Assembly: GCF_016650695.1 (NCBI RefSeq)
Contig: NZ_JAEKFH010000003.1
Location: forward strand, 1,570,001 to 1,634,000
Source of the DNA: Pseudomonas sp. TH41
GTDB taxonomy: Bacteria; Pseudomonadota; Gammaproteobacteria; Pseudomonadales; Pseudomonadaceae
Length of the DNA: 64,000 nucleotides
Reading direction: 5' to 3'
Every line of letters starts with the position of its first letter. Position 1 is the first letter of the stretch. Below are positions 49,844 through 57,063 of the stretch, piece by piece. The notes under the pieces were generated by a model that saw only the letters and a list, made by a program, of their open reading frames with translations, was not told the DNA's origin and searched no databases. Made by a program: the position numbers and the translations under genes.

Positions 49844-50710
49844 TCAATCATCAGCTGAATCATCAGCTGGCAGCTTGGTCGCCTGTTTGGCAATATTCTT
49901 CTCTTCAGATTTCACCCGACGTTCAAGCTTCCGTATGTCCTCTTCAGCGGGAAGTTCTTCGGGCTTGATACCGCGCTGTTCCAGCATATCTCGGACGCTC
50001 AAGTTATTCTGGACATGCTCCTTGGCAATGGCTGGTTCGCCTTGCAAATCGACCTGTAACACGTTGTGATTGGTTATCTCATTAGCCAGATTTTTGGCAG
50101 CAATAGTCAGCGTTGGTAAAAAATCAGCCAGAGGACGGCTCTTAACGATGCCATACCTGTCCTTCATCGCCTGAGTGGTCTTGCCTCCGAACAGCGCTGC
50201 ATCGCCTCGAGAGCGAATACGGGCAAATCCTTCATCATCCACACCGCGCTCGTAGATGTTCTGCGATAGTTCTTTCTCCGACTCACGCAAACGATCTCGG
50301 GCATCGAAGCGGGCTTGCAAGCGCATCCGGTCCTCGATCAACTCCTGCTTGCGCGTTTGCAGCGCGAAGTAGCTCTGAGCAAAAGCGATAGGTTGTTTAC
50401 GAGGGTCACCATTCTGGGCAATCAAGTAGCAGGCATAACGAGTGAGCATGAAGTCTTCGACAGGGCGCTGACCCCCTTTGCCGACCTCGATCATTTTCGT
50501 GACGTCACGAAAATGATCGGCAGGCTCCACTCCAGTGGAGCCACATGAAGCTATGGCACGCCTGATGGCGGTAAGAAAATTGTCCCAGCGAGCGTAACCC
50601 AAGGGTTCTTGCAACTCGCGAGCGAACCAGAATTCGATGCCCTCGTCAGGCACTCGATGGATCAGCATGTCGAAACGCTGTTGCAACAGTGGAAGTGGTT
50701 GATTGTCCAT
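49844..50710 (-). CDS. dinD: DinD-like DNA damage-inducible family protein
   Basis: A 288-aa protein. The conserved DinD core is clear: WFARELQEPLGYARWDNFLT, ADHFRDVTKMIEVG, RYACYLIAQNGDPRKQPIAF and AQSYFALQTRKQELIEDRMR. E. coli DinD inhibits RecA strand exchange and belongs to the SOS regulon, but no CTGT-N8-ACAG LexA box is visible upstream of this gene. The start at 50710 is chosen; in-frame codons to 50809 are not family-like. Codon use is more A/T-rich than in neighbours, and the gene sits in an insert between rsgA and motB, pointing to acquisition. A 12-bp direct repeat at the 3' end duplicates an SADD-like tetrapeptide. Two perfect inverted repeats lie inside it (50488-50542). Confidence 0.8.
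   Translation of the reverse strand: MDNQPLPLLQQRFDMLIHRVPDEGIEFWFARELQEPLGYARWDNFLTAIRRAIASCGSTGVEPADHFRDVTKMIEVGKGGQRPVEDFMLTRYACYLIAQNGDPRKQPIAFAQSYFALQTRKQELIEDRMRLQARFDARDRLRESEKELSQNIYERGVDDEGFARIRSRGDAALFGGKTTQAMKDRYGIVKSRPLADFLPTLTIAAKNLANEITNHNVLQVDLQGEPAIAKEHVQNNLSVRDMLEQRGIKPEELPAEEDIRKLERRVKSEEKNIAKQATKLPADDSADD
50488..50542. repeat. Two adjacent perfect inverted repeats inside dinD
   Basis: 50488-50519 is a 32-bp perfect palindrome with half CGATCATTTTCGTGAC. After three bases, 50523-50542 forms GGCTCCACT-CC-AGTGGAGCC. Both fall in codons for the conserved DHFRDVTKMIE block and the residues just before it. Confidence 0.9.
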
Positions 50711-50815
50711 AGCGAATTCCGGGGCAGGCAGAGGGCGTCGATCTCGAAGGCCTTGCAACAATAAACATCTGTGATAGTGAAGGGCAGACTCCCGAACGTA
50801 TAGCCACAAATGTGT

Positions 50816-50843
50816 GACAAAAAAGCCGTGAATATCACGGCTT
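50816..50843 (-). terminator. Terminator after the DUF3077-like gene
   Basis: AAAGCCGTGA and TCACGGCTTT pair around three bases, and the minus strand continues with TTTTTTG. It is eight bases past the gene's stop. Confidence 0.88.
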
Positions 50844-50851
50844 TCTCATTT

Positions 50852-51121
50852 TCAGCGTGCGGCTTTTTCCAGTTTCCAACCCAGCACATCCAAGGCATCA
50901 CAGCCGTCCTGGATCAACATGTGCGCAGCATTGGCGAAATGCTCCAGGTCGTGTCCTTCGGCTTCTTTGACGCACAGGCAGGTGACGCTGTTGAGTAGAT
51001 TGCGCGCGGCCTTGATTCGGTGGACGGCGGTTTCAAGAAGATCGGAAGCGCGGGCTTCTGTGTCTATGTACAGCGTCGGGCCGACGCTGAAGTTGCCTTG
51101 GAGCGGGTGGTATTTGGACAT
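50852..51121 (-). CDS. DUF3077-like small protein
   Basis: An 89-aa protein with no signal peptide. The segment SDLLETAVHRIKAARNLLNS then VTCLCVKEAEGHDLEHFANA and AHMLIQDGCDALDVL resembles the small helical DUF3077 family that is abundant in Pseudomonas, often in several copies per genome. Start MSKYHPLQGN at 51121 is chosen. The frame is open upstream to 51262 through a structured leader, encoding a Pro/Arg/Thr-rich run, which I regard as untranslated or a leader peptide. Its function is unknown. It has its own terminator and a long 5' leader. Confidence 0.65.
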   Translation of the reverse strand: MSKYHPLQGNFSVGPTLYIDTEARASDLLETAVHRIKAARNLLNSVTCLCVKEAEGHDLEHFANAAHMLIQDGCDALDVLGWKLEKAAR

Positions 51122-51297
51122 GGTTTGAATCTCATCTGATAGGTGAAACTCCCACCCTTTCGCGGCTAAACGAATTGGGGTGGTAGCTGTACGCGGGTTA
51201 GCCGACCGGACAGATGAACCCGGCACACCCGGAGGTGTCCCACGCACAGCCACCATAGACATGCAAATGCTAGGTAGCGAAAAGCGCCGCGATTATA
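51122..51297 (-). ncRNA. Candidate structured 5' leader of the DUF3077-like gene
   Basis: A perfect -10 TATAAT (minus strand, 51297-51292) predicts a start near 51285 and a leader of about 165 nt; the -35 is weak. Three hairpins follow in order: GGTGT-class stem 51225-51238 (ACACC/GGTGT, tetraloop TCCG on the minus strand), CGGGTT/AACCCG at 51194-51222, and CCACCC/GGGTGG at 51152-51183. From memory, this leader with the same GTPPGVPGS-type translation recurs before small-protein genes in pseudomonads. The rest of the 410-bp gap (51298-51494) contains no gene that I can support. Confidence 0.5.
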
Positions 51298-51494
51298 CGG
51301 GCGCTTGTGCATCATCTGATACGACCGGCTAAAGTCGATCACCGATTCGTCGGTAACGGGCGAACTATAGGCGAGGTTCCGGCGAAGTAAAACCCGGTTT
51401 ATGCGCCTCAGAACCGTCCTACGCGATTCTCGGACCAAGCCTAATTCCTTGATTTTTACTGCAGTCCGACAGATCTAAATTCAATCTTACACGC

Positions 51495-51528
51495 ACAAAA
51501 AAGCCGACATTGCTGTCGGCTTTTTTGT
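51495..51528. terminator. Bidirectional terminator after motB
   Basis: ACAAAAAAGCCGACA pairs with TGTCGGCTTTTTTGT around four bases. It is closely similar to the rsgA terminator, including the following GTGGGT. Confidence 0.93.
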
Positions 51529-51531
51529 GGG

Positions 51532-52560
51532 TCACTGCTTCGGCGGTTCTGCCGGTTTCGGTGCCGGGTTTTCGAAGATATTCAAACGCTCGCGAAGCTC
51601 ATGGGCCGGCAGCGGTTCCTTATCCGCCGGCACTGCATTCGGATCGACTGGCGTGGCCGGCGCTTCGCCGGGGCCACCCTGCCCTTGCGTCGGCTCTGGC
51701 GCCGGCTCGGCACCTTGCGAACCTTCGATGGCGCGCTGGGCTTTCTTGGTCAGCACCACGATATCGATACGGCGATTGATCGGATTGAACGGATTCTCGC
51801 GATCGAACAAGGCCGACGAGGCATAACCGACGACTCGCGCCACTTGCGATTCCGGGTAGCTGCCGGCAACCAGCGCACGGCGGGCCGCGTTGGCACGGTT
51901 GGCCGACAGTTCCCAGTTACCGAAGTCACCGGTGCCCGAGTACGGCTTGGCATCGGTGTGACCGCTGATGCTGATCTTGTTCGGTACCGCTTTGATGGTG
52001 TCGGCCATGGCCAGCAGGATGTCTTCGAAATACGGTTTCAGACGGGAGCTGCCGGAGTCGAACATCGGCCGGTTTTCGGCGTCCATGATCTGGATGCGCA
52101 AGCCGTCCTGAGTGATCTCGAACAGAATCTGGTCTTTAAACTTTTGCAACTGAGGGCTTTGTTCAACTTTGTTCTGCAGTTCTTGCAGCAACAACTCCAA
52201 GCGCTCCTTCTCGACCTGTTCGGCCATGCCTTCGACCTGATCGGTGTCGACCGTCACCTTGTCGGGCTGTGGCTGGGACTTCACCTCAGGGTTGAGGGTC
52301 TTCTCCGGCGCCAGGGTCGGCGTGCCGCCCAAATCAATGATGTACGGCGTGCCGCTTTCGGAAAAACCGACCGGATCTTTGAAGTAACCGGCGATGGCGA
52401 TCTTCTGTTCCGGCGTGGCCGTGGACAGCAGCCACAGCACCAGGAAGAACGCCATCATCGCCGTCGCGAAGTCGGCGAAGGCGATTTTCCACGACCCCCC
52501 GTGATGCCCGGCCGCGTACTTCTTGACGCGCTTGATGATTATCGGCTGGTTATTTTCCAT
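51532..52560 (-). CDS. motB: Flagellar stator protein MotB
   Basis: A 342-aa protein with one membrane segment (about 27-49) containing the proton-binding Asp30 in WKIAFADFATAMMAFF. It has a long periplasmic linker and an OmpA-like peptidoglycan-binding domain with ISGHTDAKPYSGTGDFGNWE and LSANRANAARRALV. The Pro/Ala/Glu-rich tail (about 285-342) is likely unstructured. It pairs with MotA, encoded three bases upstream, to form the proton-driven stator. Pseudomonads often have a second set, MotCD, elsewhere. Confidence 0.96.
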   Translation of the reverse strand: MENNQPIIIKRVKKYAAGHHGGSWKIAFADFATAMMAFFLVLWLLSTATPEQKIAIAGYFKDPVGFSESGTPYIIDLGGTPTLAPEKTLNPEVKSQPQPDKVTVDTDQVEGMAEQVEKERLELLLQELQNKVEQSPQLQKFKDQILFEITQDGLRIQIMDAENRPMFDSGSSRLKPYFEDILLAMADTIKAVPNKISISGHTDAKPYSGTGDFGNWELSANRANAARRALVAGSYPESQVARVVGYASSALFDRENPFNPINRRIDIVVLTKKAQRAIEGSQGAEPAPEPTQGQGGPGEAPATPVDPNAVPADKEPLPAHELRERLNIFENPAPKPAEPPKQ

Positions 52561-52563
52561 GGC

Positions 52564-53415
52564 TTAGCGACCGCGAACCGCTTGTTCCAGCTCAGCGAAG
52601 CTAGGACGGTGCGCCGGGTACAGAACCTTGCGGCCGAATTCCACCGCCAGCGATGGCGGCATGCCGGAGGCCGAAGCAACCAGCGAAGCCTTGATGGCCT
52701 CGTAAGTGTTCAATTCTTCCTTGGCATCGTGGGCCAGGGCGTGCGCCAGGGGCCCGAAGAAACCGTAAGCGGCGAGAATACCGAAGAAGGTCCCCACCAG
52801 CGCCGCACCCACGTGCACGCCAATCATTTTCTGGTCGCTGTCCCCGAGGGAGGCCATGGTCACCACGATCCCCAATACCGCCGCAACGATACCGAAGCCA
52901 GGCATGGCGTCGGCGATGCCGTTCACCGCGTGGGAGGGGTGATCCAGGTCTTCCTTGAGGCTCGCCAGTTCCATATCGAACAGGCCTTCGAGCTCATGGG
53001 GCGCCATGTTGCCGGAGGACATGATTCGCAAGTAATCGCAGATATACGCCGTCATGCGTTCATCTTTCAGGACCGCCGGGTACTTGGCAAAGATCGGGCT
53101 CGCGGCAGCCTCTTCGATGTCGCCTTCGATCGCCATCATGCCTTCGCGGCGGCTCTTGTTGAGGATCTCGTAAATCAGGCCGAGTACTTCGAGGTAGAAG
53201 GTGTGGTTGAAGCGTGAGCCGAACATTCCCAAGGCTTTCTTGAGAACGTGCTTCACCATATGACCAGGGTTAGCCTGTAGGAATGCACCGAGGGCCGCAC
53301 CGCCGATAATCATTACCTCGAAAGGCTGAATAAGGGCGGCAATCTTGCCGTGGGAAAGCACGTATCCGCCGAGCACGCTCGCGAATACGACGATGATGCC
53401 GATAATTTTAGCCAT
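52564..53415 (-). CDS. motA: Flagellar stator protein MotA
   Basis: A 283-aa inner-membrane protein with four transmembrane segments: two near the N-terminus (KIIGIIVVFASVLGGYVLSHG, IQPFEVMIIGGAALGAFL) and two around 170-215. The cytoplasmic loop carries the Arg/Glu residues that contact FliG, and PGFGIVAAVLGIVVTMASLG is the conserved third segment. Start MAKIIGI at 53415 is chosen over an in-frame codon at 53493. It is co-transcribed with motB and divergent from the HDOD gene. Confidence 0.96.
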   Translation of the reverse strand: MAKIIGIIVVFASVLGGYVLSHGKIAALIQPFEVMIIGGAALGAFLQANPGHMVKHVLKKALGMFGSRFNHTFYLEVLGLIYEILNKSRREGMMAIEGDIEEAAASPIFAKYPAVLKDERMTAYICDYLRIMSSGNMAPHELEGLFDMELASLKEDLDHPSHAVNGIADAMPGFGIVAAVLGIVVTMASLGDSDQKMIGVHVGAALVGTFFGILAAYGFFGPLAHALAHDAKEELNTYEAIKASLVASASGMPPSLAVEFGRKVLYPAHRPSFAELEQAVRGR

Positions 53416-53581
53416 AGGTAGGGGAGCACTTACTGAGTCGGGTTCAAGGTCATATTCGGAAGTTGAAAAATCTCTTCTTCTCCTTATCGGCAAAACTGCG
53501 CCAGACTATAGCCAGTTCAGGCGAAAAGCCAATCTAGCCCGCGCCGGGCGTGTTTACAGCCCTTGATGATCCCGTCCAGCC

Positions 53582-55114
53582 ATGGCTAACGAAACAAGCA
53601 TTGCGACTCAAAAACCGACCACACTTGAAGGCTGGGTCAAGCTTCTGGATGGCGTGCGCCTACCGGTCCCGCAAGACAGTCACGACCGCGTCTGCATGGC
53701 CATTGCCGATAACCGCAGCTCCCTGCGTGACATCGCCGAACTGATGCAGGACAGCCCGGCCCTGGCCTTGAGCGTGATTCGCGAAGCTAATCGCCACACG
53801 CATGGCAGCATGACCGAGCCTGCGGAAAACCTTGAAATAGCGATTAATCGCCTGGGGTTGAAACGCACCGAAGCGCTGCTCGCCCGGCTGCCCGTCGAAC
53901 CTTCTTCGCAAATCCCCGTCGCCCTGCGTCAGCTTCAGCTGATCAGCCAGCACGCGACCCAACAAGCCAACGGCTTTTTCGCCAGTCGCCTGGCGCGACT
54001 GTGGCAGGACATCCATTGGGGCAGCCTGCTGTTTCTTTCGCCGTTCTGGCCATTGGCGCTGACCCACCCGCAACTGCTTGAGGAATGGGAGTTGCGGGTG
54101 ATTCACAAGGGCGAGTCAGCGCACAAAGTCGAGAAGCAACTGTTCGGCGTTCGCCTGTTGGAAATCGGACAAGCACTTGTGGATATCTGGCGCTTGCCGA
54201 TCTGGGTGCAGCAGGGTTATCGGCTGTTGCTCACCGAGCAGCGCGAACTGGTGAAAGTCCTGCGCATCGCTCGTGACAGCGATCATCCGCTGCGCCAGCA
54301 GAACCGCCTCGATGATGATCCGGACCTGCGCCGCTGGCTCAATCAACCGGCTAATACAGTGCTGTTGGCTAACGGTTTGGCGCTGTCGGCCCAACACGCC
54401 TGGGACAGCCCGCACAGTGAACGCTGGCAGTACCTGACCAGCCTTTACCTGCAAATGCCGATGAACGAGGTGCAGCAGCAGTTGCACCAACAGGCGGCGA
54501 ACAGCGCTCGCCATCACAGCATGCCGGACCTCTGGCATCCGGTCGAATCGTTGATCTGGCCATGGGGCATGAATCGTATACACGCCCGTATGCTGCCGGC
54601 CCCGGCCCCCACCGCCGAAGACCTGGTGAAGTGGCGCAAACAATGCGCCGAGTTGCTGGTCGAGCCGAGCCGCTTCACCAACGCCATGCACTTGACCACT
54701 TCAGCCCGGGACGCGCTGGTCGCGTGCGGCATGCGTCGCGTGATGATCCTGATGGCCGACCGCACGCACGCCAATCTGCGCGCGCATCAAACCGCCGGAC
54801 TGCCCAAAGAAGCGGCCGGCCAAAATTTCCTGGTGAGCCAGAGCACCGTGCTGCAACGCCTGCTCTCGCAACAGGCCCAAGTGCGCCTGACGCCGGCCAA
54901 TAATGCGCAGTTTTCGGCCCTGTTGCCGGCCAGCCTGCGCTCCTGGTTCGGCGGCGAACACTTGCTGCTGCGCTCACTGGTGAATAATGGTCGGGTGATC
55001 ATGATTGTTGTGGCGGATCAGGGTGGCGGGCCGTTCTCGGAAATCACCGTACAAGCCTTCGGCAAAACCGCGCAGTGCATCGAAAAGGCACTGCACAGCT
55101 TTAGCCAGCGCTAG
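53582..55114 (+). CDS. HDOD domain protein
   Basis: A 510-aa cytoplasmic protein. The N-terminal half (about 18-260) fits the HDOD fold: LEGWVKLLDGVRLPVPQD, LMQDSPALALSVIREANRHT and AINRLGLKRTEALLARLPVE. The metal-binding HD residues of true phosphohydrolases are not evident, as usual for HDOD. The C-terminal third (about 355-505) resembles a degenerate GAF-like sensory domain, with GMRRVMILMADRTHANLRAH and LLLRSLVNNGRVIMIVVADQ. The gene lies divergent from motAB in the same place as in P. aeruginosa. Its role is unknown; HDOD proteins commonly act in signalling of motility or stress. Confidence 0.82.
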   Translation: MANETSIATQKPTTLEGWVKLLDGVRLPVPQDSHDRVCMAIADNRSSLRDIAELMQDSPALALSVIREANRHTHGSMTEPAENLEIAINRLGLKRTEALLARLPVEPSSQIPVALRQLQLISQHATQQANGFFASRLARLWQDIHWGSLLFLSPFWPLALTHPQLLEEWELRVIHKGESAHKVEKQLFGVRLLEIGQALVDIWRLPIWVQQGYRLLLTEQRELVKVLRIARDSDHPLRQQNRLDDDPDLRRWLNQPANTVLLANGLALSAQHAWDSPHSERWQYLTSLYLQMPMNEVQQQLHQQAANSARHHSMPDLWHPVESLIWPWGMNRIHARMLPAPAPTAEDLVKWRKQCAELLVEPSRFTNAMHLTTSARDALVACGMRRVMILMADRTHANLRAHQTAGLPKEAAGQNFLVSQSTVLQRLLSQQAQVRLTPANNAQFSALLPASLRSWFGGEHLLLRSLVNNGRVIMIVVADQGGGPFSEITVQAFGKTAQCIEKALHSFSQR

Positions 55115-55163
55115 GGCCTGTTATCCGTTATTCCCTGTACTGAAAATAACGGATAACAGACCC
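55114..55163. repeat. 15-bp perfect inverted repeat between the HDOD gene and rhdA
   Basis: CTGTTATCCGTTATT (55118-55132) is the exact complement of AATAACGGATAACAG (55145-55159) around 12 bases, extended outside by GGG/CCC. There is no T-run after it. It begins at the HDOD stop codon and ends 48 bases before rhdA, so it may be a weak terminator or a binding site. Confidence 0.85.
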
Positions 55164-55211
55164 TCATGACGCTGCGCTACAATCCTCCCTTTTGTGCTCT
55201 GGAGACCTCAC

Positions 55212-56027
55212 ATGCCTGACTTCTCTGGCTTGCCGCTGGTGATCGAACCGAGCGAACTGCTCGCCCGTCTCGACGCCCGCGAACTGATTCTGGTAGACCT
55301 GACCAGCAGCGCCCGCTATGCCGAAGGGCATATTCCCGGTGCACGTTTTGTCGACCCTAAACGTACACAGCTGGGTCAGGCGCCGGCGCCAGGCCTGCTG
55401 CCGACCCACACCGCGCTTGAAGCATTGTTCGGCGAACTGGGACATAACCCGGATGCGGTCTACGTGGTCTATGACGACGAAGGCGGTGGTTGGGCCGGGC
55501 GCTTCATCTGGCTGCTGGATGTCATCGGCCACACCCAGTACCACTATATTGACGGTGGCCTGCGGGCGTGGCTGGCAGAAGGCTTGCCGATGTCGATCCA
55601 AATCCCGCCAGCGGTCGGCGGCCCGGTCGCCCTGACCCTGCACGACGAACCCACCGCCACCCGCGAGTACCTGCAAAGCCGTCTCGGCGCCGCCGACCTG
55701 GCGATCTGGGACGCGCGCGGGCCGCTGGAATACTCTGGCGAGAAAGTCCTGGCAGCCAAGGCCGGGCACATTCCTGGCGCGGTCAATTTCGAATGGACTG
55801 CCGGCATGGATCAAGCGCGTAACCTGCGCATCCGCACGGACATGCCGCAGATCCTCGAACAACTCGGGATCAGCAAAGACAAAGAAGTGATTACCCACTG
55901 CCAGACCCACCATCGCTCTGGCTTCACCTACCTGGTGGCCAAGTCCCTCGGTTATCCGCGGGTCAAAGGCTACGCCGGCTCCTGGGGCGAATGGGGCAAT
56001 CACCCCGACACCCCCGTAGAGATTTAA
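55212..56027 (+). CDS. rhdA: Thiosulfate sulfurtransferase (rhodanese RhdA)
   Basis: A 271-aa two-domain rhodanese. The catalytic loop in the second domain is HCQTHHRSG with Cys230, identical in position and sequence to the Azotobacter RhdA loop. It differs from the canonical CRxGxR of other rhodaneses. The first domain (about 8-125) lacks the Cys. It transfers sulfane sulfur, using thiosulfate in vitro, and may supply sulfur for Fe-S clusters or detoxify cyanide. Start MPDFSGLPL at 55212 has GGAGA upstream. It is 18 bases from psd. Confidence 0.93.
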   Translation: MPDFSGLPLVIEPSELLARLDARELILVDLTSSARYAEGHIPGARFVDPKRTQLGQAPAPGLLPTHTALEALFGELGHNPDAVYVVYDDEGGGWAGRFIWLLDVIGHTQYHYIDGGLRAWLAEGLPMSIQIPPAVGGPVALTLHDEPTATREYLQSRLGAADLAIWDARGPLEYSGEKVLAAKAGHIPGAVNFEWTAGMDQARNLRIRTDMPQILEQLGISKDKEVITHCQTHHRSGFTYLVAKSLGYPRVKGYAGSWGEWGNHPDTPVEI

Positions 56028-56045
56028 GGTTTTTAAGGACAGTTA

Positions 56046-56906
56046 ATGAATAAGCGTTTGTTTATCCTCAGCCAATACCTGCTGCCCCATCACTTGCTCT
56101 CGCGACTGGCCGGCTGCATCGCCGAATGCCGCGTGCGCTGGTTCAAGAACGCCTTCACTGCCTGGTTTGCCAAGCGGTATCAGGTGGACATGTCCCTGGC
56201 GCTGGTCGAAGACCTGACCGCCTACGAGCACTTCAACGCGTTCTTCACTCGCGCTTTGAAAGACGGCGCGCGCCCGCTGGACCAAACCCCTGGCGCGATC
56301 CTCAGCCCGGCCGACGGTGCCGTCAGTCAACTCGGCCCGATCGAACACGGTCGTGTGTTCCAGGCCAAAGGCCACAGCTTCAGCGTGCTGGAATTGCTGG
56401 GCGGCGACGCGGCCAACGCAGCACCGTTCATGGGCGGGGATTTCGCGACTATTTACCTGTCGCCGAAGGACTACCACCGCGTGCACATGCCGCTGGCCGG
56501 CACCCTGCGCGAGATGGTCTACATTCCGGGGCGGATTTTCTCGGTCAACCAGACCACGGCTGAAAACGTCCCGGAGCTGTTCGCCCGCAACGAGCGTGTG
56601 GCGTGCATTTTCGACACCGAGCGCGGGCCGATGGCCGTTGTGCTGGTGGGCGCGATGATCGTGGCGTCGATCGAAACCGTCTGGGCCGGGCTGGTCACGC
56701 CGCCGAAACGCGAGCTGAAAACCTTCCGTTACGACGAAGCTGCCCGCGCACCGATCCATCTGGAAAAAGGTGCGGAACTGGGTCGCTTCAAACTGGGTTC
56801 GACCGCTGTCGTGCTGTTCGGGCCGGATCAAGTGAAGTGGGCTGAAGAACTGGCGGCGGGTTCGCCGGTGCAGATGGGCCAGGGCATGGGCCTGCCTAAC
56901 GCCTGA
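56046..56906 (+). CDS. psd: Phosphatidylserine decarboxylase proenzyme
   Basis: A 286-aa enzyme making phosphatidylethanolamine. It self-cleaves in the LGST motif at 250-253 ([11 protein letters not shown]), Ser252 becoming the pyruvoyl group. Other triad members are Asp90 in LSPADGAVS and His147 in [10 protein letters not shown]. The N-terminal part is membrane-associated. It follows rhdA closely and is probably co-transcribed; a REPIN follows. Confidence 0.96.
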   Translation: MNKRLFILSQYLLPHHLLSRLAGCIAECRVRWFKNAFTAWFAKRYQVDMSLALVEDLTAYEHFNAFFTRALKDGARPLDQTPGAILSPADGAVSQLGPIEHGRVFQAKGHSFSVLELLGGDAANAAPFMGGDFATIYLSPKDYHRVHMPLAGTLREMVYIPGRIFSVNQTTAENVPELFARNERVACIFDTERGPMAVVLVGAMIVASIETVWAGLVTPPKRELKTFRYDEAARAPIHLEKGAELGRFKLGSTAVVLFGPDQVKWAEELAAGSPVQMGQGMGLPNA

Positions 56907-56918
56907 TTGGATTCCCCG

Positions 56919-57032
56919 TGTAGGAGCGAGCTTGCTCGCGATGGACGTGAACGATGACGCATTCTTCCTGAATAAACGCGTTGCTCTCAAGTTCTTCGTC
57001 GGAGCGCCGCCCGGAGCAAGCTCGCTCCTACA
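56919..57032. repeat. REPIN, family A (psd downstream)
   Basis: The left core is GTAGGAGCGAGCTTGCTCGC with GATGGACGTGAACGATGACG inside. The right end is the variant CGCCGCCCGGAGCAAGCTCG with CTCCTACA, a mirror of the variant end seen at 8551. It lies 32 bases before the next gene. Confidence 0.88.
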
Positions 57033-57063
57033 GGGGGTTTCGATTCCTGCTATGGTTTTTGGC

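Noticed and set aside
50711..50851. LexA/SOS box before dinD
   Set aside because: The only CTGT-like sequence (CTGTGATAGTGAAGGGCAG) has the wrong spacing for CTG-N10-CAG, so no SOS operator is claimed.
51166..51438. 90-codon frame on the minus strand in the leader and upstream region of the DUF3077-like gene
   Set aside because: It overlaps the predicted promoter and hairpins in another frame, has no ribosome site and no recognisable protein features.
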